Of a DNA stretch of 64,000 bases, positions 9,746-20,873 are shown piece by piece; the stretch's first letter is position 1, and the number at the start of each line of letters is the position of its first letter. The translations under genes were made by a program, and so were the position numbers. Source of the stretch: Ziziphus jujuba (taxonomy: Eukaryota > Streptophyta > Magnoliopsida > Rosales > Rhamnaceae); NCBI RefSeq assembly GCF_031755915.1, contig NC_083388.1:3975501-4039500 (forward strand), written 5' to 3'. Under the pieces are notes generated by a model. That model was not told the DNA's origin. It saw only the letters and a program-made list of their open reading frames with translations, and ran no database searches.

Positions 9746-12700
9746 ATGGCTTGGGTTCTTCGATTTCGTAAGCTATGTTATGTAGAGCCTGTGGAATGCT
9801 CTTCAGTGGGTTTTCAATCTTTTGATCAGAGCCAGAACAGTGGGAAAAAAGATGACGCTGTTGGTTCAAAGGTTGAAGAAAGTGTACTAGAAACGAAGCA
9901 GAAGCAAAAGACCAAGCAGAGCAAGAAGCAAGCTAAGGACTGGAGTTGCATAGATTACTGTTGTTGGACAATTGGATACATTTGCACAACATGGTGGCTT
10001 CTCTTGTTGTTGTTCCATTGTTTTACAACCACATTGCCGGGATTTCAGGTGCCGGAATCGCCCGGAGCGAGGCTTAGACGAGAAGGCTTGGCTGCTCTTC
10101 ACCCTGTTGTTCTGGTACCCGGCATTGTAACCGGTGGGCTTGAGCTCTGGGAAGGAAGGTCTTGTGCTGACGGCCTTTTCCGGAAGAGACTTTGGGGTGG
10201 TAGTTTCACTGAAATCTTCAAAAGGTTTGTGTTTCTTGTTTAAATTACCTAGCTTTTTTAACAGATTTTGAGAGTTTAAATATGAATTCAAATTGTGAAC
10301 CTGTTTGTTATTATGTTCGCAAATTAGGCCTCTGTGCTGGTTGGAGCACCTATCTCTAGACAATGAAACTGGACTTGATCCTCCGGGAATTCGAGTTCGA
10401 GCAGTTCCTGGACTTGTTGCGGCTGACTATTTTGCTCCTGGTTACTTTGTTTGGGCAGTTCTCATTGAGAATTTAGCTAAAATTGGTTATGAGGGGAAGA
10501 ATCTGCATATGGCTGCATATGATTGGAGACTGTCTTTCCAGAATACAGAGGTATAATAACTTCTTTTTTTCTGCTCTTCATGATTTTCTCGCACTCTTTC
10601 ATTTTCCTATCAAATGGAAATTCACTCGTTGCAGCATCTATGATCAAGGGAAACAAATAATTGTCATAATTCTTAATATGGGGTTTTGTTTCTTTCAATT
10701 AGGTAGTAGCATTAATTTCATTAACACTTATAATTTCAAAACTCCTAAATTACAATGATCAATCATTTGAATTCAATTGTTCTGCTTTAAGTTGTCTAAA
10801 TACCATTCCATTTAGTGATTTCATACTTGTTACGTGTGCCTAAACACACAACTTACTGTAATGGTCTACACTGCATATGGTCATTTTCTACTAAACAATA
10901 GAAAGCGTTTGTACTAGATGGAAGCAGAGAAATCTAAACTTAATTTGGCACTGATATTATTTTTAAATGGGGATAAAGCAGATCCGGGACCATGCTCTAA
11001 GTAGATTGAAGAGTAAAATTGAGCTTATGTATGTAACCAATGGATATAAGAAAGTGGTAGTGGTGCCCCATTCTATGGGGGTTATTTACTTCCTCCACTT
11101 CATGAAATGGGTTGAATCACCTCCTCCTATCGGTGGTGGTGGTGGTGCAGGTTGGTGTGCGAAGCACATCAAAGCAGTCATGAATATTGGTCCCGCATTT
11201 CTTGGTGTTCCAAAAGCAGTCAGCAATATATTTTCTGCCGAAGGCAAAGATATCGCATATGTCAGGTTAGTTTTTACAATCAATCTTGAATTACAATGTT
11301 GAGAATTTGGATTATGCAGTATCATATTATAGCATTTCTTATACTTAAGTGTTAGTAATTTACTTTATGAAGCTTAGGAAAAAAAAGTTCTAAACAGAAC
11401 TTGATAACTTTTTTGGATCTACATTACTCAGTACACAAATGAAACGAAACTAACCAACTTGCATATGGTGCAAGGTAATTTTTTTGATAAGAGATTTTGT
11501 ACACTGGAAAGTGTGATAAGTACATTTTTATTATGTCCAAGCAGAGACTGATATTTTCACAATCTGCTTTCTGCATAATGGACTTTGATTCTTTTGCCTA
11601 TCAGAGCTATGGCTCCGGGTGTTTTTGATTCTGAGATTCTTGGCCTACAAACATTTGAACACGTGATGCGTGTATTGCGGACTTGGGATTCCACAGTCTC
11701 CTTGTTGCCAAAGGGTGGAGATACAATCTGGGGAAACTTGGATTGGTCCCCTGAGGAAGGACATAGTTGCAATTTAGCAAAGAAAAAAAATGAACAGCCC
11801 ACTTCCTGTGACATTAATAGTTTTAACCACAGTGACCGAGCTAAAGCTTTCCATGTAAGAGAACCTGAGAAATATGGACGAATGATCTCTTTTGGCAAGG
11901 AAACATCTCAGCTGCCCTCTCCTCAACTCCCCACTCTTAATTTGGAGGTACTATAACTATGTTTTATTTATGTTGTTCGTTCGAATGATCACCATAGTAA
12001 ATTGTCATGGGAATAACGCTTGGGGTGTAAGGCAATGCAAATATGGTTGAAAATTGGTTTCTGATTCTCGTATTATGTTTTTTTCCTTTTTCTGTGAAAA
12101 TCAATTGAAAAAGGGGTCATCTCTCCTTGAGAGGCTTCTTGATTTTTTGTTCAATCATCGTCTTTTGAAGGCTTAGTTAGAGTTGAGATTTTACATGAAC
12201 ATCGGACCTGTCCATTTTGGAACAAAATCAATTTTAGATGCGTATCTTTTCCTCTGATAAGTAAATTCTTTGGAAATCGTTTTCTTAGTTTCTTTTTTTT
12301 TTTTTTTTTTTTTTTCCCCTTATGAAATCGTTTTCCAATTTTCAATACTTGAAGTCGAATCAAAGGCCACATTTGTGAAGTACTGATTTGATTCATATCT
12401 TCATTATTCTGACTCTATTTGGTAGTTTTCTTGACAAGAACGAGCCTAACAAATTTTAACAGGAACTTTTGGGTATGGGTACCTCAGCCAGTTTCAACTC
12501 ATGTGGAGAGGTGTTGACGGAATATGACAAGCTAAGCAGGGAAAGCATTAGAAAAATTGCAGAGAATAAGGCTTACACAGCTAAAACACTTTTTGATTTA
12601 CTACGTTTTGTGGCTCCAAAAACCATGCAACGGGCTGAGGCTCACTTCTCTCATGGAATAGCTGATAATCTTGATGATCCTAAGTATGCCAACTACAAGT

Positions 12701-13456
12701 ATTGGTCTAATCCACTTGAGACCAAGTAAGTACATATTGAGAGAATCATAAAGTCCTTATAATTGGATATTCATATATGCATAAAATGGTATTATCCCAA
12801 ACAATACATGGATATTAAATTTTTAAGTATTGCGAAATACAAAACCCTGAGTAACACTGAAAATCTCTGTTTCCAACATAAAATTCCAATTAAACTACTG
12901 TTAAATCTTACTTTTGTTTCTTCATTTTGGGTTCTCCAAGAACTAAATGGCACAAATTTTGATCTGTTTTAGGCTACCCAATGCTCCTGATATGGAGATA
13001 TACTGCTTATATGGTGTTGGAATGCCAACTGAAAGATCATACGTGTACAAGTTATCCTCTTCTGATAAGTGCAAGAGCATTCCTTTCCGGATTGATAGCT
13101 CAGCAGATGGAGAAGCTGGAAACTGCTTGAAGAATGGAGTATATTTTGTGGATGGTGATGAGAGCGTGCCTGTTATAAGTGCAGGATTCATGTGTGCCAA
13201 GGGATGGAGAGGAAGAACCCGGTTCAACCCATCTGGTATTGCCACCTACATAAGGGAGTACCGCCACAAACCTCCGGCTAGCCTGCTCGAGGGAAGGGGT
13301 CTAGAGAGCGGTGCACATGTCGATATCATGGGAAATGTAGCATTGATAGAAGATGTTTTACTGGTTGCTGCTGGAGCCACTGGCGCAGAGATTGGAAGTG
13401 ACAAGATTTACTCTGATATCATGAGAATGTCTGAGAAAATAAATCTTAGGTTGTGA
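9746..13456 (+). CDS. PDAT2: Phospholipid:diacylglycerol acyltransferase, PDAT2-like
   Basis: Six exons: 9746-10224, 10328-10550, 10982-11265, 11605-11947, 12463-12725, 12973-13456, giving 691 aa (family about 665-690). It transfers the sn-2 acyl group of a phospholipid to diacylglycerol to make triacylglycerol at the ER membrane. An N-terminal basic stretch (QKTKQSKKQAK) precedes a membrane segment (~71-92, CCWTIGYIC...LLLLLF); the rest is an LCAT-type alpha/beta hydrolase. The nucleophile is Ser265 in VPHSMG, the acid is in VDGDESVP (~591-593), and the His is in SGAHVDIMG (His646). The first ATG in frame with family similarity is 9746 (MAWVLRFRKL); Arabidopsis PDAT2 also begins with a short leader then LRFRKL. 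The C-terminal MRMSEKINLRL and ENLAKIGYEGKNLHMA favour PDAT2 over PDAT1, from memory of both proteins. Possible polyadenylation signals AATAAA lie at about 13656 and 13887. Confidence 0.93.
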
Positions 13457-14776
13457 TTATGTTCAAGAAAGGTTATTGTTACAACCACAACATAAGCAGC
13501 CACACATGGGAGAGGGGGAGGGGAAGAAGAGATATTGAGAGTAAAGAAAGAGAACTAACAGTAAAGTGAAATTCTGCTTTAAGGCCTAATGAAAACTCGT
13601 ATGACTTCCACAACCACTACCTTTTCGAAAATTAGGATTTAGAGCTTTTTGGACCAATAAATACTATCGATAATAGGAATAAGGGCCATAAGAAAGAGGG
13701 AAATCAAGCATTACCTTGTAGTTTATTTTTTCTTTTTATTTTGTAATCATGTCATAAATATATGAATAATGTGCCGTTGGCTCACAGGTGTAAATACTAC
13801 AAGAGGCTGATAAAACTTGTGCTAGCTATATTGGGTTGCTATTAATGTCACACATTTTAATGTACCCAGAAATCAATGAACTAATGAATAAAATTTTATT
13901 TTCATAAGCCATAAGAAAAGTAAACAAAAAGGATCCCTTCTTTGTGCGAAAATTAAAAAGCCAAGCCAAAAACGATTCTTGTCTATATCAAAAACAGCCA
14001 AAACGCTGCATGTAACAAGCTTGGCTTTCCATTGCCCTTTTTGGCCATATGGAGAAAATATATATTTTTTTTCCCTCTCTTAAGTGAAATATTTAATTCA
14101 CACTTGTTTCTTAAAACATAATCGATTTATAAGACAAAGCGGTGGACCTAATGGCAAAATTTTGTGTATAGTAATTTTGTTTAGACAGAGTTGTTGATAC
14201 TTGATAGTGATTGTACGGTTGGTGCAGAAATAATTAAATCAAGGCACACACTACAAAACAATAAGACATGCACAGGTCACTGCTACTTGTATACATATGT
14301 CTTATTAAAGTAAGTGCCAATTTGCTTTGAATCTGCCTTTCTATACTATTTTGCATTGAAGCAGGAAGAGGGTGTTTGAGAAGCCATAACAGCTCAAAAC
14401 CTTACTTCAGTAAGACACTCCATGAACCACCCCTAGTTATTTTTTTCCTTTTCCCATTTGTATGATTCTAGACGAAAAAGACTTCGGTGACCATAATAGA
14501 TTGTGACTCAGTTCTAGCACTTAAAGGGCAAAACTGGGTTTTCCTATTTGTTTTCAATTTAATCAATGTTAGGTGGTTCAAGTTTTTCCCATATAATTTG
14601 ATTTCCCATAATCTGTTTATATTTTCTTAGATCATCTACATATTTTGTCCAACTTCATGTCCAACACCATTTTTCACATCAAGCTGAAGTTGAAACTTGA
14701 CCTACTTAATTCGATGAAAACATAAATAGTAATATTGGTTTGCAACCCTCGTAAAAATCCAAATCATTTTTTCATA
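13457..14776. other. Intergenic region between PDAT2 and the GDSL gene
   Basis: Contains the PDAT2 3' untranslated region and terminator region (AATAAA near 13656 and 13887), then AT-rich sequence leading into the GDSL promoter. No additional gene, RNA or repeat was recognised. Confidence 0.6.
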
Positions 14777-15324
14777 ATGGATTACACTCTTTCTTTGGAA
14801 TTGAGAGTAATGGGTTTTTCAAGTTCTTTTATGGGTTATTTTTTTCTTCTGGTTCTGGCATTCTCAGTGGTTCATGGACAGCCACTGGTTCCGGCATTTT
14901 TCATATTTGGGGACTCAGTTGTGGATGTGGGTAATAACAATAACCTTTACACCATTGTTAAAGCAAACTTCCTTCCATATGGAAGAGACTTTCCCAATCA
15001 CAAACCATCTGGGAGGTTCTGCAATGGAAAGCTTGCCTCAGACTTCACGGGTACTTACTTAGCTCCAAAACCCCGTTTTTGTTCAGCTCCTTTGATCTCA
15101 CTGGATATATATATATATATATATTATATTTCTTTGTGAGGAAGGTATATATATCTTGTCTGTTTTCTTTATGCACAGCTGAGAACCTTGGCTTCACTTC
15201 CTACCCCCCACCTTATCTTAGCAGCAAAGCGAAAGGGAAAGACTTGTTGATTGGTGCTAACTTTGCCTCAGCTGCTTCTGGTTATTATGATAGTACAGCA
15301 AAGTTATATGTATATACATTTTCC

Positions 15325-15374
<50 letters not shown>

Positions 15375-15714
15375 ATATATAATATTTATATTGTTTTATA
15401 ATATGGTTTTTTACATATATATATATATATATTTATACATTGGTTCTGTAGCATGCAATTTCTTTGAGTAAACAGCTGGAGTTCTACAAGGAGTATCAAA
15501 GTAAGGTGGTGGGAATTGCAGGGAAAGCCAATGCTTCTTCCATTGTTTCTGGTGCAATCTACCTTATAAGCGCTGGGAGCAGTGATTTTATTCAAAACTA
15601 TTATATCAATCCTTTTCTTTATAAGGCCTACACGCCTGATCAGTTTTCTGACATTCTTATTCAATCCTATGCAAATTTCATTAAGGTTATTCTCTCCTCA
15701 ATTCTCATTTTCTT

Positions 15715-15746
<32 letters not shown>

Positions 15747-16357
15747 AGTATATAAATATATAATATATGACTATATTTATATGAAACTTCTATCTGTGAT
15801 ATTAGAATCTGTATGATTTGGGAGCAAGGAAGATAGGAGTTACTACATTGCCACCAATTGGGTGCCTGCCAGCAGCCATCACAATATTTGGGTTAGACAG
15901 CAATGAGTGTGTGTCAAAGCTAAACAATGATGCAGATTCCTTCAATACCAAACTCAATGCCACTTCCCAAACTCTGAAAAACAAGCTTTCTGGTCTCAAT
16001 TTAGTTGTCTTTGATATATACAAGTCTCTCTACAACCTCGTCACAAAGCCTGCTGAAAATGGTACTCCTTTTTTTTCTGTCTTTTCCTTAATTTGCTCAG
16101 TTTTTTTAGCAGTAAATTCTATACAGATATTTAGGTGATCCAGAGAAGTAACTAAAATTGCAGGGTTCATCGAGGCAAGGAGAGCTTGTTGTGGTACAGG
16201 ATTGGTAGAAACATCAATACTTTGCAATGCCAAGTCAGTAGGAACATGTGCAAATGCATCAGAATATGTGTTCTGGGATGGGTTCCATCCTTCTGAGGCT
16301 GCCAACAAAATCTTAGCTGATGATTTGCTCAACACTGGAATTTCCCTCATCTTTTAA
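14777..16357 (+). CDS. Secreted GDSL-type esterase/lipase
   Basis: Five exons: 14777-15050, 15179-15309, 15452-15685, 15806-16061, 16164-16357; 362 aa from the first ATG or 351 aa from the second in-frame ATG at 14810. The second gives a cleaner signal peptide (MGFSSSFMGYFFLLVLAFSVVHG, cut before QPLVP). SGNH-hydrolase blocks are visible: FIFGDSVVDVGNN (nucleophile Ser36 from the second Met), SGRFCNGK, IGANFASAASG, and FWDGFHPS with Asp326 and His329. Block III reads SAGSSDFIQNYY, with Ser where the family usually has Asn. It should hydrolyse esters outside the cell; the true substrate is unknown. The nearest relative I recall is Arabidopsis At5g22810. Intron 2 holds a long CT run and a TA run. 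AATAAA occurs at about 16506. Confidence 0.92.
15327..15370. repeat. (CT)n microsatellite inside GDSL intron 2
   Basis: About 44 bases of CT dinucleotide, followed by TA runs (15416-15432), fill most of the short intron. On the transcript this forms a long pyrimidine tract upstream of the acceptor at 15450-15451. It is likely length-polymorphic. Confidence 0.9.
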
Positions 16358-17019
16358 TTTCCACCATATTTTCTATGTTATTAATTTAAGTAATTATAAA
16401 CAATGTGTTTGAGGTTAAGACAAATATCTGTTCTTTTCGCTGTATTAATTGCTTGCTTGATTGGATTATATATGAAAGTAAAGTCTTTAAAGCTTAAGTT
16501 ACATCAATAAAAAGAGTATGCATTATTTGTACATATTTATATTTTTAATGGGCATATGATGAGCAGAGCCAACCACACTTGACTTTTAATGATCAAGTCT
16601 TGGTTTTAGCTTCCAAAATTCTTTTAATTATTGAATTAAGTTAAAACTTACAAAAAACATATTGCTAATGGTAAAAGCAATATTAAAATATATCATTTTT
16701 ATAATTTTAAAATTTTACAAAGCAGGTATGAAAATATAAAAAGTACACTTCCTATATAACCTGGGAAAAAAAAAAAAAATGAAGTACGAATAATTATATC
16801 TTAGACAATGCTTATCTAGTTGGTGATGTTCAACATGAAACTAAATTTTGTCTTTTGGAATCAAGCTCTATATTGGCAGATATTCTACAGTTGAAAACTT
16901 GTTTTATGTATTGTAGATTTATGCTTATTTATTGTTTTGCTAATAAAGCTGGCAATTGGATAGCAACGCATGCTTTAAATAGGTCTCTCCCTTAACATTC
17001 CTATTCGTTTGAATAAAAA

Positions 17020-17505
17020 CAAATAAATAAAATTCTCATCCTCCTCTTCAACTCCATCCAAAGTTGAATTGTCAGAAGTCTGAACTCTTTTCTTTCTAAT
17101 AAATAATAAATGACAAAACATTTCTGAACTCTTTCCTTTCTAATAAATAATAAATAACAAAAAATTAAGTAATTCTCTTTACCATGTTTGTTATTGAGAA
17201 TCTTTTTAACAATTCCTTAGGAAATTGTATAGTATGCAATGTCATTTTCTATATAAGGAATCTATTGGATAATGGGACCCAAGGGTTGGGCTGGATTGTT
17301 TTACAAGCACTTGGTTTACAAGGATGTCTTTGGAATTACAAGTGATGGCATGATTCACAGGTTGCTAATTACTAGCAGCTTATTATAGGTAAAGACAAAC
17401 AAATAAAATTTGCATCCTCCTCTTCAACCCCATCCCAAGTTGAATTCTCCAAGTAAATTCTTTCCTTCAAACAAATGATAAATGACAAAAATTAAGTAAT
17501 TCTAT
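17020..17505. repeat. Diverged direct repeat pair, with a nested tandem duplication
   Basis: The words AAACAAATAAA, GCATCCTCCTCTTCAA / CATCCTCCTCTTCAACTCC, CCAAGTTGAATT, ATAAATGACAAAA and TTAAGTAATTCT occur in the same order at about 17020-17180 and again at 17394-17505. In the first copy the segment CTGAACTCTTTYCTTTCTAA plus TAAATAATAAAT is itself duplicated in tandem (about 17080-17160). No coding potential; origin unknown. Confidence 0.7.
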
Positions 17506-17669
17506 TTATGCTTGATAAATTAAATGGCACACAAATAATAATGTACAATGAACAATGTGAGAAAATTTATAGTTTGCGGTTTGAACTGAAATACCTATCA
17601 CAGTATTATGAAAAAATGTAGTCTATTTAAAATTATGAGAAGGGATGTAGGGATGGACTATAATGTAAA

Positions 17670-17670
17670 A

Positions 17671-17730
<60 letters not shown>
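17670..17730. repeat. (AAT)n microsatellite
   Basis: An uninterrupted AAT trinucleotide run of about 20 units, roughly 140 bases upstream of the RMI2 start codon, so within or next to its promoter. Confidence 0.9.
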
Positions 17731-17731
<1 letters not shown>

Positions 17732-17867
17732 TAACATTTTATTTATTTATTTTTTAATACCTAAAAAACCCCACCATTGCCGCCAAACACCAAGTAATTG
17801 AGTTTTTCGGTGGTATTTGAATTAAAAGGGGGGTTTTGGGTAGAAAAACGAAAGTGGGTGGGAGGTG

Positions 17868-19301
17868 ATGGATTACAGCTTAGCAGCTTTGAAGTTGTTG
17901 TGCTCGCAATTGAAACACGCCCGTGAAACCCCATCTCAGAGCGCATTGACTCTCGGTGGGATTCTCTTCCAGCGGGCCTGGTTGCAGGGCATTCTGGTCT
18001 ATGTCTCCCCCGACGGTGACCGCTTGCTTCTCGATGATGCCACCGGTGTCGCCGAGCTCCACCTCTCCGCCGACTTCCGTCTCCGTCCTTGGAATAATGG
18101 TAATAGCAATGCACTTCTTCATTTGCATTTTGCTGTAATACCCACTTTCTATCTCTCTCTCTCTATCGAACTTTCTCTTTCTCGGTGTGTGTGTTTTGCA
18201 GGAATGTATGTTCTGGTGGTTGGAGCGTATGTTATTCGTACGGGTGAACCACCCATGATCAAGGTATCCCCTCAAACCAAAAAGATATAGAAAAGATCAA
18301 ATTTTGATGAATTAGGTTGTTATGAATCTGTGTTCTCTTTATATTTAATGGAGGTAAAGTGTAAAATGTTTGATTATTTTTTCTCTTTGTGAAATTTTAA
18401 TTTTTTTTTGTTGTTGTTGTTTATCTTGTGCAAATTGACAAGCCCATTTATTTTATGCATGCATTTGACTGTTTGGACTACTAATATAGATGGAAGATTT
18501 TGTATGGAGTTGTCATGGTACTTGTAATCCTATAGGGTTTAATTTGATTCATTATGAGACAAATGGTTGATGAGAGAATTCACTATCACAGTTTTAGTAA
18601 ATTTAGAAATCTGTAGATTGTATTGGATGTTCAGCAGCTTTATGAGTAAAAATCAATGAAATATCAATGCTTGCTTAGATGTTGAAGTTTAAGCTCATAT
18701 CCCAATTGTGGAACACTTTTTTTATGGTCTCATATTTATATCAATTTTTTCTGCTCTTCTAAGTTTCCTAGTGGTTTTGGTTTTGCCATTTGCATCCTTT
18801 GCAACTTGAACATGCAATGCTGCAGTTGGGTCCTCGGAGTTGCAACCTCCAAATCTCTTTCGAAAATGTTTAATCTTGGGATTATCATAGTTTATAAGAA
18901 ACACGTTCAGTTCTTAGTTTTCTGCTCAGGTTCGCAGGTTTTGTTTTCCAGTTTCTATCGAAGAAGAATGAATGCAGCAAGCTTTTGAATATCCATGTTT
19001 TAAGAAAACACATGGTTTGCTACTGCCTGGATTAGTGAGCCCTTTGGCTGATACTTATGAAGTCTTTGAAATTTAAGAAAACAGAATTATGCAATTTACA
19101 AAATGCGGTTATTGTATACAACTTATATGTTAAATAAATGAATGAGTTTCAGCTTATTTTGAGGCTGCCATTATTTCTGAATTTCAGGTTCACAAGATTG
19201 TAGATCTTTCACCATTTCCTAATAGAGAATCTATGTGGTATCTTGAAGTAATGGAGGCATATAAGTTGTTCTATGAGCCCCTAGTTGAAGAATTTGTATG
19301 A
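17868..19301 (+). CDS. RMI2: RecQ-mediated genome instability protein 2 (OB-fold)
   Basis: Three exons: 17868-18099, 18202-18263, 19188-19301, giving 135 aa, close to the ~140 aa of plant RMI2. RMI2 is a small OB-fold subunit of the RecQ helicase-TOP3A-RMI1-RMI2 (BTR/RTR) complex that dissolves double Holliday junctions in the nucleus. Recognisable segments are MDYSLAALKLLCSQL, TLGGILFQRAWLQGI, LLDDATGVAELHLS, YVLVVGAYVIRTGEPP and SMWYLEVMEAYKLFYEPL. The start is the first ATG in the frame and opens directly into the conserved MDYSLAALKLL. Splice junctions at 18099/18202 (phase 1) and 18263/19188 (phase 0) keep the frame. Identification rests on memory of the plant family; an unrelated small OB-fold protein is the only alternative. 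Confidence 0.85.
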
Positions 19302-20873
19302 TTCCCATTCAGATCGTCCCAGCAGAAGTGGCAGAGAGCTCGAGTACCTAGAGGAGATTTTTTATTTTTATTTTTATTTTTTAACATTTTTATCTCTTCC
19401 ATTTACATTTTCTAACATATGGGCTGGTTTGCCTCTTCATCATGTGATTCTTCACATCCTAATTTTCTTCCTACTTGCAGTGCAAGTCAAGCCAGGGCTA
19501 TGAATCTTCAGGGGAGGATTGAACAATGTCAAGCTTATATCTTTTTACCAGATATACAAATTACTATTAGTATCTTTTAAAATTGGAATCTTAACCTTGA
19601 CTTTAAGCTAATTAAATTGTTAACCCTGGGGTCAAACAATTCAAAAAGTTGTAAATAAAAAATAAAATAAAATAAAATCATGATTCACGTGGTACTACAT
19701 ATAACAATTATTAGTATATAGACAAGTACGTAGTAGATAATCAAGATTGAAGTTGTTCTTAGGCTATGAAGGGGTAGATGCATTGAAAATATGTAGAAAA
19801 AAAGAAACAAATCTGTCAATGGAGGGTAGGAAGGGGCTACAACTTTGATTTGTCATGGTGGAATCGTGGAGGTGGCCATGGCCACGGTGTTAACCAAGCC
19901 CATCTGCGTGTTGGGAACCCAATCATCTTTGCTTGGTGATGAACCAAAGTTGCAAGAAACTTTTTGAACTGTAACAAAATGGAAAAAATGAAGATATGTG
20001 GGAGTGTCACGACGCTTCTTTCCTTGTTAAGGCTAATTAGTTCTTTGTCTATTACTTTATACCTCGTCCAAAGCATAGTTTTCCCAATTTGTTATTCATT
20101 GAATTTGCGTAGATTGGATCTTAACTGTAATAATGGAGATCCAAATTTATGTATTATAAAAAAAAAATAAAAATAAAAATAAAAAAAAAAACTGACAATT
20201 CATCACATAAGTTTCTATGTACATCTTCCCACACAACTGACAAATCCGACAACATAGAAACAACCGCATTCAATGTCAATGTTGATGACCAAAGATGGTT
20301 TTGAGTTGATTATATCTTCCATTTGTGCGAGCTCGGTAACCTTGGCATGGTTTGACTTCGTCGGGTGGCATTCAGTTCCACTACCAACCCAACCCTATAG
20401 TGCTTCGTACCATACGCAGCCACAACAAAACATGAGAGTTAGTTGCATTAGGTTGGCAAAGAGTATCAAACAGACCCTATCAAGGCATTTCATATAATCA
20501 CCTAAGGATACTCAGCTATCCATTTGGACTTGTGGCTTCTTGGGATGTCATCCAGACAGCCAATATTTGACTTTCTTCTTCCAGAATCCATAGTATTCTT
20601 CTCACTGCTTCAGTCGTGGTCTTTTAAGCATTTTCATCAGAACCTTTAGGGGGAGGAAGACCTGAAAGAACTAAATAATGCGTATGAAATAAAGATCAGC
20701 CTATGAAACATGGTTTTGCACTATATCTGCAATAGAATATATATTAGATATAAGAAAATAAATTGAAAACTACTTTCCAAATGCTATTATTATGTAGCAT
20801 GAGTAAAATAGAACAGAAACATTGAGACACGCGACAAATAAAATGTAGTAATTAAGGGTGAAGAAGCAATAAC
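19302..20873. other. Region between convergent RMI2 and SAAL1-like genes
   Basis: Holds RMI2 3' untranslated sequence and the downstream end of the SAAL1-like gene. A stretch at about 20520-20665, read on the - strand, has protein-like character (TTEAVRRILWILEEE) behind a good acceptor and may be an alternative last exon or 3' untranslated exon of the SAAL1-like gene. AT-rich elsewhere; no RNA gene recognised. Confidence 0.5.

Larger units (their letters stand above)
16358..17867. other. Intergenic region between GDSL gene and RMI2
   Basis: No gene seen. It holds a pair of diverged direct repeats (about 17020-17180 and 17394-17505) and an AAT microsatellite (17670-17730). The last ~100 bases are the RMI2 leader. 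Confidence 0.6.
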
